Shown here: one piece after another, positions 32,627 to 44,380 of the stretch
How positions within the stretch are numbered: position 1 is the first letter of the stretch
Layout: every line of letters begins with the position of its first letter
Origin: Clarkia xantiana subsp. parviflora
Taxonomy: Eukaryota; Streptophyta; Magnoliopsida; Myrtales; Onagraceae
Assembly (NCBI GenBank): GCA_036873135.1
Contig: JAPTYO010000012.1
Location: forward strand, 12,098,090-12,162,089
DNA length: 64,000 nt
Direction: 5' to 3'
The notes under the pieces: model-generated
The model's database searches: none
The model's input: the letters and a program-made list of their open reading frames with translations, nothing else
Told to the model about the DNA's origin: nothing
Translations under genes and position numbers: made by a program

Positions 32627-35600
32627 TCAACCTTGAGAAAATGAGAAATCTGCATTGGCGATCTCATTGTTGTTTGCAGGTTTCGGGTTGCTGCTATATC
32701 GGGCGGCGTGATCACCATGATTGGAGAGTTCATTGTCGGAGAGATCGGTCTCAGAGTAATAAGACTTTGGAGAATTGAGAACGCTCTCCAAATCAGTCGA
32801 GTTGTGGTACTTTTGCAGAAGATGCATTGGAGAGGTCCCCCGACTCGGCGTGGTGTCGGCACTCATGAACCCCCCGACCGATGAGAAATCTCCACCATGA
32901 CCGCTCTTATCTCTTTGCTTCTTCCTCTGCTTCGCTGCTTTGTGCCAATTCTTCAGCGCCTTCGTTGTCTGCTCCTCGAAGATTGCCTTCTTCATGTGTG
33001 ATCCCATCTACATTCATATTCCCAATCACTTTAAAGAGAATTTCTTGTTGCACAAGTAATAAGAGAAGCTGAAGAAGTAGGGTTTAACTGCATTCATGTG
33101 CAATCCCATATGCATTCATATTCCCAACTCACTTTAAAGAATATTTCTTGTTGGACATAATAAGAGAAACTGAAGAAATAGGGTTTGGTTGCATTCATAT
33201 TCCCAGCCAACTTTAAAGAACATTTCTTGTTGGCCAAGTAATAAGAGAAACTGAAGTAGGGTTTGGTTGCTTACTTGGGTGACCAAGGCATAGAGTGGGA
33301 AGGTGATGTAGCTGCACAAGATTTGCAGGGCCAACCCAAGAAATACCCTTGACAATATTTCGTATAGCCTTTCGTGGAAGCATGATTTCAGCCCGAATTC
33401 ATACTGCATTTTGACGATATAACGTTAGAGTACACATGTGAGGGAGTGGTACTATATTGGGAAAAAGATTGAGAGATTAGTTACTGAGTTACTTCTACAA
33501 TCACCAATTAGTTTTAATATAAAAAATTCACTGAGCTTATTTAGTGGGCATGAAATAAATAACTGCCAATTTTTTCTTCAACAAACTGGTATCATATGAT
33601 TAGGAATGGACTTTCTCCCCAGTTTCTCTTCCAACATTTACATTTTTAGGATTATTATGATGATTGAATAGATAGGAACAAGAGCAAATAAATTATACCC
33701 ATGACCATAGAAAGTATGCCATCTGAAATGCGTTCTGTGAACATCAGAAAAAAGGGTAAGTTTCTTGTTGGGCAAGAAAAATGTTAATTGAATGCAATGA
33801 GAGCGAAACATGACCTGAAACAGGGTAAAGTGTATCAAGTAAAGAATGAGATGCGGTCGGTTGAACCAGAAGTACTTGTTGTTAGGCTCGACAATGGGAG
33901 CTCCTTTCACCACTGTGGTCTTATCTTGAATTTCCCGGGCCATGTCCATGATAATGAGTTCAAGCTTCGCCCCGACTATCAGAAGTATCTGCACATCATC
34001 ATCATAATTTATGACGAAAAGATTAATAAAATTGCACTTGAATTTCCTTAAAGTGTACACTTTAAAGTTGAGATGAGCTTACCGTAAGTGGTAAAAATGA
34101 TATTATTGATAATGTATAAGATCCTGTAGAAAATTAAAATCCTTCTGTTAAAATTTGATCATCTTTTCTGAGGGAAAAATCAAAGAAACAAGATCGGTTT
34201 TGTACCAGCCACATTTGAAACTTGAAAGACGATACAGCAAATCCATAGTGGTATGCTGCGTAAAAAGAGCATAGCTAAGTAAGTAAATTGGTTTCATATG
34301 CCCAAATGAAAAGAGATTTATTGAAGAGATTGATCACCTGATACCGACAACCACCTTAAAGTCATCCTCCATCGATCGCTTGATGTAACTATGGAAGTCG
34401 AACTTGCTATTTGGAGCGAAATGAGCCTGCAAATTTGGGGTTTGTTCTGTTCTGCTTTATCATTGAAACAATATGGGATTTAGAGATTTTGTAAGATATT
34501 GTTCAACTTACATTTACGAATCCATGTCGCATAGTCATGTAGTCGACTTTTGTCACCGAAGCAAAGAACTGCCTGAAGAATGCAACCTGGGACACCCAAT
34601 CCGGTTTCACATAAGACGATATTTTAGTTGGATACTAGTTTTTTTTTTACTTATACGGTCATTGTACTCTAAATTTTTAAAGACTCAAGTGTGAAAAACT
34701 GCAGAAAAAGCTCTTACAATCCATCTGAATCCAGGAGCAGTCGACAAGCCGCTATGCCGTCTAACGAACGATGTCTGATGGGTCAATCTGAATCTCGAAG
34801 GATCTTTGGAAGCAAGATTAACAACATTGTATCTGTAAGTGTGATCATGTATGAAACTAATATTAGCAAAAAATTGGAGTTTGATCATTTATTACCGTTG
34901 TTGAATTGGTATTCTAGAGAACTCGTCTCCTCTTCCCATGATTTCCACTTCTTCATCTGCTCAATGAAACATCAAGCACACTTACTATAATACTATTATA
35001 GCCAAATTAAAAAATCCATTTCATTAAATATATATAAGGTATGTTGTACCTTGGCTTGTGCAAGGACAATGGTGATGATGCTGTAGAGGACATGAAACAC
35101 CGCGAGCACGAATATGAAGATATGCAGCTGATGCACTCCCGACTGCGAAATCAGTGGAACTTGGTCCTGCAGAAAATTATTAATAAAAAAATCATTTCAT
35201 AGTTTTACGACCTTTGCCTCTGTTTTCTAATATCATGTTAAAAATAAAACGTGTGTCTTTACTAATCCATTATTGTTCTTTATGAGCTGAAGAACGCGAA
35301 AATGCAGAAAAAAGAAAAGAAAATGCAGAACTGAGTTGATATTTTATCTATCTGAATCAAATGGATATATACAAGATATCCGCAAACACTAGCGCGAAAA
35401 CATGCTAACTCAAACGGAGACTAACTTCTAGCTTAAGAATCAGCAACTATGCTGACTTGAAAACTAAGAAATCGAACCTTGATAGATTAATTCTCTAACT
35501 TGAGCTTATCCAACTAACTTAACTAGTGTAATCAAACCTGAATTAACTAAAACCCCTACAGGGCGAACTTGTGAGGAAATCTTTTCGGCACGGTCTTATT

Positions 35601-36749
35601 CATATTTTAACGCAAAATATGAATGAAAATGGTGTGGTGAATTAATCTTACATGCTTTGAGCAACGGTCAATGTTGTCCCCTGGAGCAAGAAACCGACGC
35701 CAAGGAACATCTTCTTGATGGTGCCAAAGTAGCTTTCTGTCCTTGTCAGGAGTACTACTAGCAACGTCGTCATCTTTATCAACTTTCTCCTTTAATTTGC
35801 ATGGGAGCATGTGGTTTATGAACCCTTTAGGGATGCAGATCCTCGAGATGGGTTCCGTCCCCACCGTGATCAGCAGCGATATAAACCCTAGAAGCATCAG
35901 CTCTGCACATAATAAATCGTTAAAATATGAATAACAACGTGTCAAAAAAAAATTCACTCACAAGTTTAAGTGTATGAGACATTTAGTTCATTCGTGTGCC
36001 TTATCCTAAACATTGTATTTCAAATACCGATGAAGCCGGTAAAAGAATATGTGAAGGAACCTTCATTTGACAATTAAATGAGTATTGTTTTTCGACAATC
36101 ACAATTCGTCATCAATGACAGTAAATGATAGACATTCCGATCTTCATTTCCGAATTGTTCTGATGTGTAATAACAGTAAAATTTAGCAACTTTTATATAT
36201 GGTATAATTGCGCTCTTTTACATTCGGAACAATTCGGCACTGCACATATCGGAAAGCTAATCATATATTTTCATATTAGTAAATATCATCAGTTCACTCG
36301 ACAGTTTGAGCTTATAGAACGGTATGTTAATTAAGATGCGTGCGTCTTATTGTTTACACGTAAAACAGCAACTTCAGCTTCTAGTAATTTCAGCTAAAAT
36401 GCAGGATATTTAAATATATATATATATATATAGAGAGAGAGGGAGAAAACCTCACCAGCTTTGATCTTCTCTAGAGCCTCTAACATAGCTTTCTTGCGAC
36501 GAGTTTGAAACCACTGTCACAAAAATATTGCAGAATCATTAAGATGATGAACTAGAAACTAGCTAGCTAAAACATAACCATCTTAATTAATTTCTGGGAG
36601 TTGATGATGAAATAGAGAGATACCTTTCCAATGGAGTTAATGCCATGTTCGATGACAATGGAGATGATAACAAACACGGCGGTGACAAGGGCGACTGCCC
36701 AAGTGGGTGTTTCTTTGAGTGGCCTGTCCGATGCTGCAGCTGGTGCCAT
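32627..36749 (-). CDS. MLO-like protein, probable clade V (MLO-2)
   Basis: Plant MLO family, seven transmembrane helices. Exons on the minus strand: 36749-36624, 36513-36456, 35902-35652, 35166-35050, 34956-34896, 34803-34718, 34586-34512, 34426-34338, 34255-34206, 34123-34083, 33988-33815, 33734-33699, 33403-33275, 33007-32627. Introns are GT-AG; the exons sum to 1674 nt (557 aa plus stop). Visible features: [20 protein letters not shown] (TM1), [20 protein letters not shown] (TM2), [20 protein letters not shown] (TM3), [65 protein letters not shown] (TM7), calmodulin-binding ALKNWH (Trp452), and the terminal DFSF (551-554). DFSF and overall likeness place it with clade V, the dicot group with powdery-mildew susceptibility genes; this is inference from motifs. 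Exon 13 equals exons 13 and 14 of MLO-1 joined. Exon 10 encodes [10 protein letters not shown], without the Trp that MLO-1 has at this junction (GWQAL). Confidence 0.95.
32991..33270 (-). repeat. Tandem repeat in the last intron of MLO-2
   Basis: Three units of about 80-100 bp (about 32991-33092, 33093-33192, 33193-33270) share ATTCATATTCCCA, CTTTAAAGA, TTTCTTGTTG and AATAAGAGAAACTGAAG. The first unit overlaps the splice acceptor and the first codons of the last exon (ATGGGATCACACATGAA on the minus strand). The second unit carries a near copy, ATGGGATTGCACATGAA, so the acceptor region itself was duplicated into the intron. Confidence 0.8.
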
Positions 36750-37616
36750 AATTAAAATCTATAGCATTTGATTCTGGCTGGCCAGAAATATTTTTATTCG
36801 ATCGGCTCCAAACTATAATCTTTTGTTAAAGAAGTAGAAGAATGTTTAAATTAGTTCAGCGACAGAAACTAAGAGAGAAAAGGGAGTTGGATCGAAGACG
36901 ACGACGTCTTTCCTTTATTTTGGAGGGAGGGTTTTAATAATAATTATGTACACGAATAGAGAGAGAGCGTCGATAGAGGATAAAACAAATTGCAGCCGGC
37001 CACCTTTTAGTATTATTTTAGTACCTTCACAGTCAAGCAGTCAAAGCAAAACAGACCAAGAAAACTATCTTTGACATGGTAATTAGAATCTCGTTCTTAT
37101 ACGAGGGAAAATGAGACTACACTATATTTGCCAAATGTTGTAATTTAAAAGATGCACCAATTAATAATATTTGGTAATTCTTGTTAACATCAACGAAAAC
37201 TTAAAATCAAAAGTAAACATGATTTAGTTAAACATAATAAGATGTATATATTTTGTATTATTTACCTTAATTTAATTATTGTGCGTGCTACTTAAAAAAA
37301 TGCAGTAAATTAAATTCTCCTTCCACTCGCCATCCAAACAAAAATACCGTGTCAATTTTTTTTAAAGTAAATCGAATAGTTTTCTAATGTTACAGTTTAA
37401 GCTCCAAAAAAGTCCTAATAATATTTTCTACTTTGTTTTAACTGAGCTCTAACTTTATCAGTGCTCCATTGAGAACCAACTTGGGAGTCTTTAATTTGGG
37501 TTCTGAGTTCTAACCCATACGTTGCCTTGGTTTGGTTTGGTTGAGGACCCATACTAATGACCATTTATATTATATTAGTTTATATTAATTGTTAACATAC
37601 GACTTGATTTATACAC
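36750..37616. other. MLO-2 upstream region
   Basis: The likely 5' UTR and promoter of MLO-2. A GA run at 36957-36968 (CT-rich in the gene direction) is typical of plant leaders. I see no clear TATA box. The remainder is AT-rich without genes. Confidence 0.4.
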
Positions 37617-37619
37617 TTA

Positions 37620-38100
37620 GGGCACGTTTGTTTGCCGGTATTGCAATATCCTAATACCGGTATTAGCTAATACATGCTTAGCTAATACAATGTTTGATTG
37701 TGTCATGTATTAGGATATCCTAATACAATGTTTGAATGAACTTTGTATTAGGATATCCTAATACAATGACTAAAAGACCTAAATACCCCTAAATAGATAT
37801 ATTCATTTTTTTACTATTACTATAATTGAAAGCCGGCCGGAGGCCGCCGTAGTCCGGCCGGGGGTCGCCGGTGGCCGATGTTATGAGCCGAAGTTGGGGC
37901 AGTTGTTGTATATTAAATAAGGTTAGGGGTAAATAAGTAATTTTAAGTTTGGTATTAATTAGTACATCACTTTTAGTTGGTATAATCTAATACCAAATTC
38001 CTCATATAATTGAGTATTAGCTAATACCAAGTATTAGCTAATACCAATACCAAGTGTAAACAAACAAGGTATTAGCTAATACCGGTAAACAAACGTGCCC
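37620..38100. mobile_element. PIF/Harbinger-type MITE
   Basis: A 481-bp element with inverted ends GGGCACGTTTGTTTGCCGGT and its complement ACCGGTAAACAAACGTGCCC. It is flanked by TTA on both sides (37617-37619 and 38101-38103), the 3-bp duplication typical of PIF/Harbinger (Tourist-like) elements. Inside are repeated TATTAGCTAATAC palindromes and a GC-rich patch around 37830-37880. There is no transposase. It lies about 0.9 kb upstream of the MLO-2 start codon. Confidence 0.88.
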
Positions 38101-38211
38101 TTAAAGTCTAAGCAACTATCCATACATTAATAGTGAAAATTTTGTAATTCACTTTATGTGAACTGATTGGAGATCGTCAAAGATGAAGAGCTATGTTACT
38201 AGTTAAAGAGC

Positions 38212-39081
38212 TATAAGAACACAATAGGGGCCTAAATGTTTGCCTATGTTGCCAAAAGGGGTCTGAATTGAAAAAACATATTATTAAGTGCCTAAATTTT
38301 GAGTTTTGTTGATAATCGAGTTTCCGTCCAAATTTGTTGTTAAATGTAACGGAACCACGTGAAATGACAGAATTACCATTTTGCAATTATTATAAAATTT
38401 ATCAGTTTAATTAATGAAATGTGAAATGTTTAAAATACTCATGCACACTAATTATGCCCTTAAGGCTGCCACCGCCACCGACCACCACCCCAGCTCCGGC
38501 GACCACCACTCCAGCTCCGGCGACCACCACCCCAGCTCCGGCGACCACCACCCCAGCTTCGACGACCAAAACCCCCCTCCGGCGACCCAAAAAGCTCTGA
38601 TCGGAGCCAAAAAGCTCTGATCGGAGCTCTGTGACCCCGAATCGGAGCTCCGTGGCCTCGAATCGGAGCTCTGTGGCTCTAATTTGGGGCCACAGAGCTC
38701 CAGATCGGAGCTTTGTGGCTCTGATTGGAGCTTTTTTGGGTCGCCGGAGGGGGGTTAGGGTCGCCGGAGCTAGGGTGGTGGTCGCCGGAGCCGGGTGGTG
38801 GTGGTCGCCGGAGCTGTGGTGGCTTAAAGGGTATTTTCGTCTTTTTAGGTCAAACATGTGAGGGATACACTTTGGACAAAGGGCATTTTCGGGTTTTCAA
38901 ATTATTTTCGGTCACATGCCAAGCATGTGACCACTTTCCGTCACTTTTAACAGAAAAAATAGACGGAGACCTCACTTATACACAAAACTCAAAATTCAGG
39001 CCCTTAATAATACATATTTTCAATTCAGACCCCTTTTGGCAACATGGGTAAACATTCAGGCCCCTATTGTGTTCTTAACCC
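38212..39081. mobile_element. Long-TIR MITE, Mutator-like, with GC-rich interior
   Basis: TIRs of about 115-130 bp: left TAAGAACACAATAGGGGCC, right (reverse-complemented) TTAAGAACACAATAGGGGCC, followed in both by GTTGCCAAAAGGGGTCTGAA. Between them, 38480-38570 has about four copies of a 21-bp unit (CCAGCTCCGGCGACCACCAC), and 38740-38820 has the inverted version, with TCGGAGCTCTGTGG repeats in the middle. This makes a large internal palindrome that is open in several frames on both strands. I see no target duplication I would trust. The terminal region resembles 48672-48786 (GTTAAATGTGACGGAA against GTTAAATGTAACGGAA). Confidence 0.75.
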
Positions 39082-39712
39082 TATTAATTAATTACCGTAG
39101 TAAGAGTTCTACATTTTCACTCCATGTTTGGAGCTATATAAGGCATGTTTGTTTTGCTCAGAAGACATCCACCTAAGAAGAAAAGTTAGAGGAAGTTATC
39201 TACTTTGCATATACACTACATCTCTTTATATTTACATACACACTCTTTCCATAATCATAGTGTATAGTGAGGTGTTTTATTGAGTGTATTTAGATTGTGA
39301 GTGTAACACTTTTATCTCCTTATTTTCACAGTGCATTTATCATCTCTTGTATGTGGTTTTCCCCTCTACATCAGAGGGTTTCCACATTAAATATTGTGTC
39401 TCTTCTACCTGTTCTTTTACTTCTCGTTTTAAGATCGACCACCCGACTAAATATTTTAGTGTTATCACGCACAATTTCCACCAATAAGCCTAATTTTGAA
39501 CCCTCAATATATATATATAGATCCTGGTCTGGCCTAGGTCATATTCGGAGTCAGTGTAGTCAATTGTAACAATAAAGTTTTAGGGACTTAAGGGAGACAT
39601 TTGAAAAAAGGAGTTTAGTTAATTTTTCAAATTAATTAAAAAACTATACAACATATTTAAAGATGATGGACGCTCGCTAGGTTCAAATATCACATTTATT
39701 AAGCATGTTAAT
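39082..39712. other. Intergenic spacer
   Basis: No gene or element with clear ends is visible. A short AT run lies near 39510-39520. Confidence 0.45.
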
Positions 39713-40382
39713 TGATTGATATACACCCAATTGGACCTCGAATAGGCTCGCCTTAGTCGCACTGTCGATCCTAGACACGATTATAAACCGAAACTTAGCT
39801 AAACAGACAAAACCGCACTAGTCCACCCTCGAAGGCCTCCGACCGGACTAAGTCCAGTCGAATGGATGCCTTCGACCAGACTAGTCCGATCAAAGGCCCT
39901 TGATCAGACTAGTCCGGCCAAAGGAACCGGACTAGTCCGGCCAAACGGGGCCGACGCGCTCCGGCAGTCGGCCCCCTACATACGGGTAACGCACCTTCGA
40001 CGTACGCATGCACACCCGACGTATGTATATCCGACCTACGGACATCCCCATTTTCACTATCCTATATGGAATATCTCGCAGACCCTACGGCATCTTTGTG
40101 GGCCATTCGTGGCCAAACCCACAAACTCTATAAATAGGACCTCACATTCTTCATTTGAAGGTAATTTGCAACTTGATAGCTCTGACTTCTCTCCAGATTT
40201 TATCTCTCTAAAACCGAGCACTTACTTAAGCATCAGAGAGGGTTCGCCGGAAACACCCCCCCCCCCCCTCCGGCGCAATCATTTGTGCAGGTTTTGAGGA
40301 AAGGAGTGAAGGAAGAGCGTAACCCCGGGACAAGGCTCGAAAAAACCTACATAGGGCGATTATCGACGCACGTGTTCCATCA
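39713..40382 (+). repeat. 5' LTR of gypsy Tat-S2
   Basis: A 670-bp LTR, TGATTGATATACACCCAATT to TGTTCCATCA, with a TATA box TATAAATA at 40129-40136 and repeated ACTAGTCCGG motifs. TTGGCGCCGTATGTACGA follows at once; this PBS type is used by Tat-lineage gypsy elements. It is the same family as the LTR at 7111-7690. A run of C at 40255-40268 sits in the transcribed leader. Confidence 0.88.
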
Positions 40383-42013
40383 TTGGCGCCGTATGTACGA
40401 TTCGAACAACAATCCATCACTTCAGCCTAAAAGCGAGATGGAAACAACATACTTCATACATGGAGGACTAGGTTCCAGGGGCGAACTGAAGCACGTGACG
40501 CTTACGCCGCCGAAATAGAGGGTGAAAGAGTCCAATGCATAGGAAAAATATGGATCATATCCAATATCCACATATGGACGCATTGGTCATCACAATCGAG
40601 ATCGACGATACCAACGTCAGGAGAATACTGGTAGACAGAGGTAGCTCACCTAACGTACTCACCAGAGAGGTAATTCAAGCATTGGGAAAAGAAGAAAGGA
40701 TATAAAACCAGTTCAAACGCCATTGGCAGGTTTTGCGGGAGAAAAAGATTACCCCATAGGAGTAATCACGTTACCAATAACGCTAGGAACATGCCAAAAC
40801 AAACTCTTCATAGAAGTGCCCTTCCTAGCGGTTGAACACCTAGTTGCGTATAATGGCATCTTGGGAATAGCCACAATAAACAAATATGGGATAGTCCCAT
40901 CAACAGTGCATCAGAAAATGAAGTTTCTGACGAGCAAGGGTGTAGGGGAAGTGCTAGGAGATCAAAGCATGGCAAAGGAGTGCTATGCAATAGCGCTCCA
41001 ACCAAAACAAACAACAACCATGGAAGAACACCTGTCAAAACATGCAGACCCGAGAGAAGAATACGGACGACCCTCACCAATGGAAGAGCTATTGGAAGTC
41101 GAAATCGACAATCCAGAGAAAAAAGTGAAGATAGGTGCTTCGCTATCAAAGGAAGAAGCAAAAACTATGACAGAGCTCTTGAGGAGTACAAGACTTATTC
41201 GCATGGGAACCAAGTGACATGACAGGAATAAGTGATTTCCCACAAACTGAACATCAATCGGTCGAAAAGACCAATAACCCAAAGAGTTAGAACAATGGCT
41301 GGTAGCAAGAAAATCGCCATTCGCGAGGAGGTAGGCATCCTCATAGAGGCAGGCTTCGTCAATTAATGCAAATACCAAACATGGGTAGCAAACCCAGTGT
41401 TGATCAAAAAGTCAAACGGGAATTGGAGGATGTGCATAGATTTCAGAGACCCAAATAATGAATGTCCAAAGGACTCCTACCATTTACCAAGAATAGACCG
41501 GTAGACGCAACATCAGGCCACGAACTGATGAGCTTCATGGATGCGTATTCCGGGTACAATCAAATAAATATGTTCCAAAAGGATGCACCGCACACAACGT
41601 TTTATGCAGATGGCGACATCTACCACTATACAGTGATGCCGTTTGGGCTCATCAATGTAGGCGCAACATATCAAAGGATGGTAAATAAGCTCTTCGGAGA
41701 CATGACAGGCAAGACCATGGAGACCTATGTGGGTGACATGATATTCAAATCCATAAATAAGAGAAATCATGTGGAGGATTTACGAATGACATTCCAAAGA
41801 ATGCGCCAGCACCAGGTCGGATTAAACCTTTCAAAGTGTGCATTCGAGGTTCAATTGGGTAAATTTATGGGGTTCATTGTGAGTCAAAGAGGGATTGAGG
41901 TAAACCCCGAAAAGGTTCTGGCAATAAAGGACATGACTTCTCCAAAAAAGCACAAGGAGGTGAACAACTCAATGGACGCCTAGCAGCGTTAAATAGATTT
42001 CTCTCCAAGATAG
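40383..42013 (+). pseudogene. Gypsy Tat-S2: gag start, protease and reverse transcriptase remnant
   Basis: Protease region, about 40575-40700: ALVITIEIDDTNVRRILVDR then GSS, where the catalytic D-[TSG]-G is D-R-G. An open stretch 40723-41217 continues (LAGFAGEKDYPIGVITLPIT, EVPFLAVEHLVAYNGILG). RT at 41462-41983: SFMDAYSGYNQINM, DAPHTTFYADGDIYHYTVMP, FGLINVGATYQRMVNKLFGD, and METYVGDMIFKS, where the polymerase YVDD has become YVGD. A frameshift then leads to QLNGRLAALNRFLSKI before Copia-Y3 cuts in at 42014. Gag is almost entirely missing. Dead on several counts. Confidence 0.85.
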
Positions 42014-42611
42014 TGTTAGCATATGGTGATAGGGCGCCGTAAATGGAAGCCCATTAATATGCATATGTTACCTAAGAAATTGGGTAAATGTCACATTAGG
42101 GAAATTGAGCTTGACCCAAATCCCAATTGACATGAGAGGCCCAAAATTGGGCGTCCCTTACACATATAGGCCGGCCGAAATAATGAAGGGACAAAGTGGA
42201 CTTTTTTTCCACTTCACTCCTATAAATAAGAGGTGTTAGGGTTTTTATTAAGGGAATTCACATTTCCTCCTAAGTGGTGATTTGAGAGAAAAACCCTCAT
42301 CCCTAAATACCTAGTTCAACCGAACCATATACAACACCAAGGGTGTGCCAATTTGCTTCGAGCAAATCACTCCGGAGATCCGTCCCTGCCAAGAATCGAT
42401 CAGAGGCTTTGCTGTGGAGCTAATACCGCGTAGGACTTCCTTAACAAGAACTTCTACGGGTTCCGTCCGGCGGATCGTGAACTCCCTCAGTAGGATCCTT
42501 GGGACAACGGAAAAGGTTTAAGGTATGTGCACATCTTCCGCTACGTAATTATGCTTATAAGCATGTACCTCTTTTTATTTTTCCGTAGTAATCTGCCTCG
42601 TAATCCAACAC
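42014..42611 (+). repeat. 5' LTR of Copia-Y3
   Basis: A 598-bp LTR, TGTTAGCATATGGTGATAGG to CGTAATCCAACA, followed by the PBS CTGGTATCAGAGCC. It has a TATA-like CCTATAAATAAGAGG near 42225. The five bases before it are GATAG (42009-42013). The partner flank cannot be tested because the 3' LTR is truncated. Confidence 0.9.
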
Positions 42612-42948
42612 TGGTATCAGAGCCTGTGTTAGGAGTTCTTGATTTTGATAAATTGGTGTTCTTGATTTATCACATAATTGGCCGAAATTTTTAAAGTGAA
42701 AATTTCAAATTTCAAATTTTAATCTAGCTAATTTATAGGGATAAAGATGTTATTGATAGATTTAGTTACCTAAAAGATTAAGAAAATATATTTTCTGTAT
42801 ATCTGTTTCCCTATTAAAGATATTGACAATAAATATATATATATGTTGGGGCCGAAATTTATATATACATACATATATATATTGTTTATTGATTTTGTCT
42901 TAAAGATAGAATCTTGGCAATAAATATGTATATATTTATTATAAGACG

Positions 42949-42989
<41 letters not shown>

Positions 42990-44380
42990 ATATTGGAAAT
43001 TATTTTACATAATTAATATTTTTTGGAGGCTAAGTTAAGTTTTTAGTGGACTTTAAAACCCTACTTAGCCCACAAGATTATTTCGGCCCAACCCTATGGG
43101 TTTAATGGGCCGGTCCAATTTGCAAAACCGGATAAGATCAAAACCAAACTGGATTTTCTTAATTGGTTCGACCTAGCCGGGTTGGGTCGAATCGGGGTAA
43201 CTAACTGGACCTAACCAAACCGATTTTGTGTGTTGAACCGAACTGAACCCTATTTTATTGGACCGGTTCGGACCAAACCATATTTTAAAAAATAAAACCG
43301 GACCGAACCGAACCGGATTTACTAGACCCGAACCGAACCGGACCGAAATTGACTGAACCGAACCGGATTTTCAAATCGAGTTCAAGTCAATTAATAAAAT
43401 AGGATGGTCAAGTTTTAAAATCCAAATGTTTTTGAACTTTAAATAGTTTACACAGTACTCGAAGGTTTAAAACTTTCATGCTTTGATTAAACATTAATGC
43501 CTTGTTTCGATTATGGGGATGGATCTTGGAAATGCATGATTTAGGGACTGGATTAATTGGAGGGCTGAATTGCAATTATTTTCTTATCGTAACATATATT
43601 TATTAGAACTGTTGTCTTGACTATGTAAAGCTAGCTGGATGTTGGGGGCAGAGCCCTGGTTAAATATATGGTATGCGCACTAGGACAGACATGTTGTGAT
43701 GGTTGTGATGGTTGCGATTGCCTAGGATTCAAGTCTAGAAACATGCATGATTAACTATAAGCATGAATTGCAAGTCAACCCCTAATATTTAAAATGTTTT
43801 TAAAACAAAAGCCAGACGCCAAATATGCATGTTTGATGTGGAAGTTTCATGTAGACACGTATGCTTGAATGTTGAGGATGTAGCTGCATGTGATAGTTTA
43901 CTTAGAAAGTAGAATTATATATTGCTAGCATGAGTTCCTCGGAACATTAGATGCATGACGTGTATGCATGATCGTGGTTTTATATATGAATTTGGCTTGC
44001 TATGATAATTTACTTGTGAAGTAGAATTGTATATGCACGCGTAAGTTCATCGGAACATTTTTTAAATACAAAAGGGCCTTGGGAAAGCCAAGATCTGGTA
44101 TGCTTATTTTAAAATTTCCGTTCCGGTAATTTACGAATAAAACCGTTTTAATAGACTGATCTATTGGATTGAAGACGACGGTAATGTGAACTCTTTCATG
44201 AACCCCCTTCCCTCGGTTTACCGCGGTTGGTTGGTTTAGATGGCTGAGGAATCATTATTTATCGTATTCCATCTTAATAGGTATCCGAAGTATGCAATTC
44301 TTTCTCTAAATGTTATTGTCTCCCAATGCGTGAACAGTTTCAAATAATGTAGTCTTGATCAAAACCAGAGCAAGAAATCA
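42612..44380 (+). other. Copia-Y3 leader
   Basis: The long untranslated leader of the family: AT run at 42951-42986, CCGAACCGAACCGG-rich tract 43130-43380, then the stretch with GTGAACTCTTTCATGAACCC (44186). No coding potential. It passes directly into the integrase-RT linker, so gag, protease and integrase are deleted in this copy. Confidence 0.75.

Noticed and set aside
38411..38861. Open frames of up to 148 codons on both strands upstream of MLO-2
   Set aside because: They arise from the GC-rich 21-bp repeats and palindrome inside a MITE; there is no domain and no start context.
40808..41161. A 117-codon minus-strand frame rich in leucine, as a membrane protein
   Set aside because: It is the exact antisense of the gypsy protease-RT coding sequence and has no independent support.
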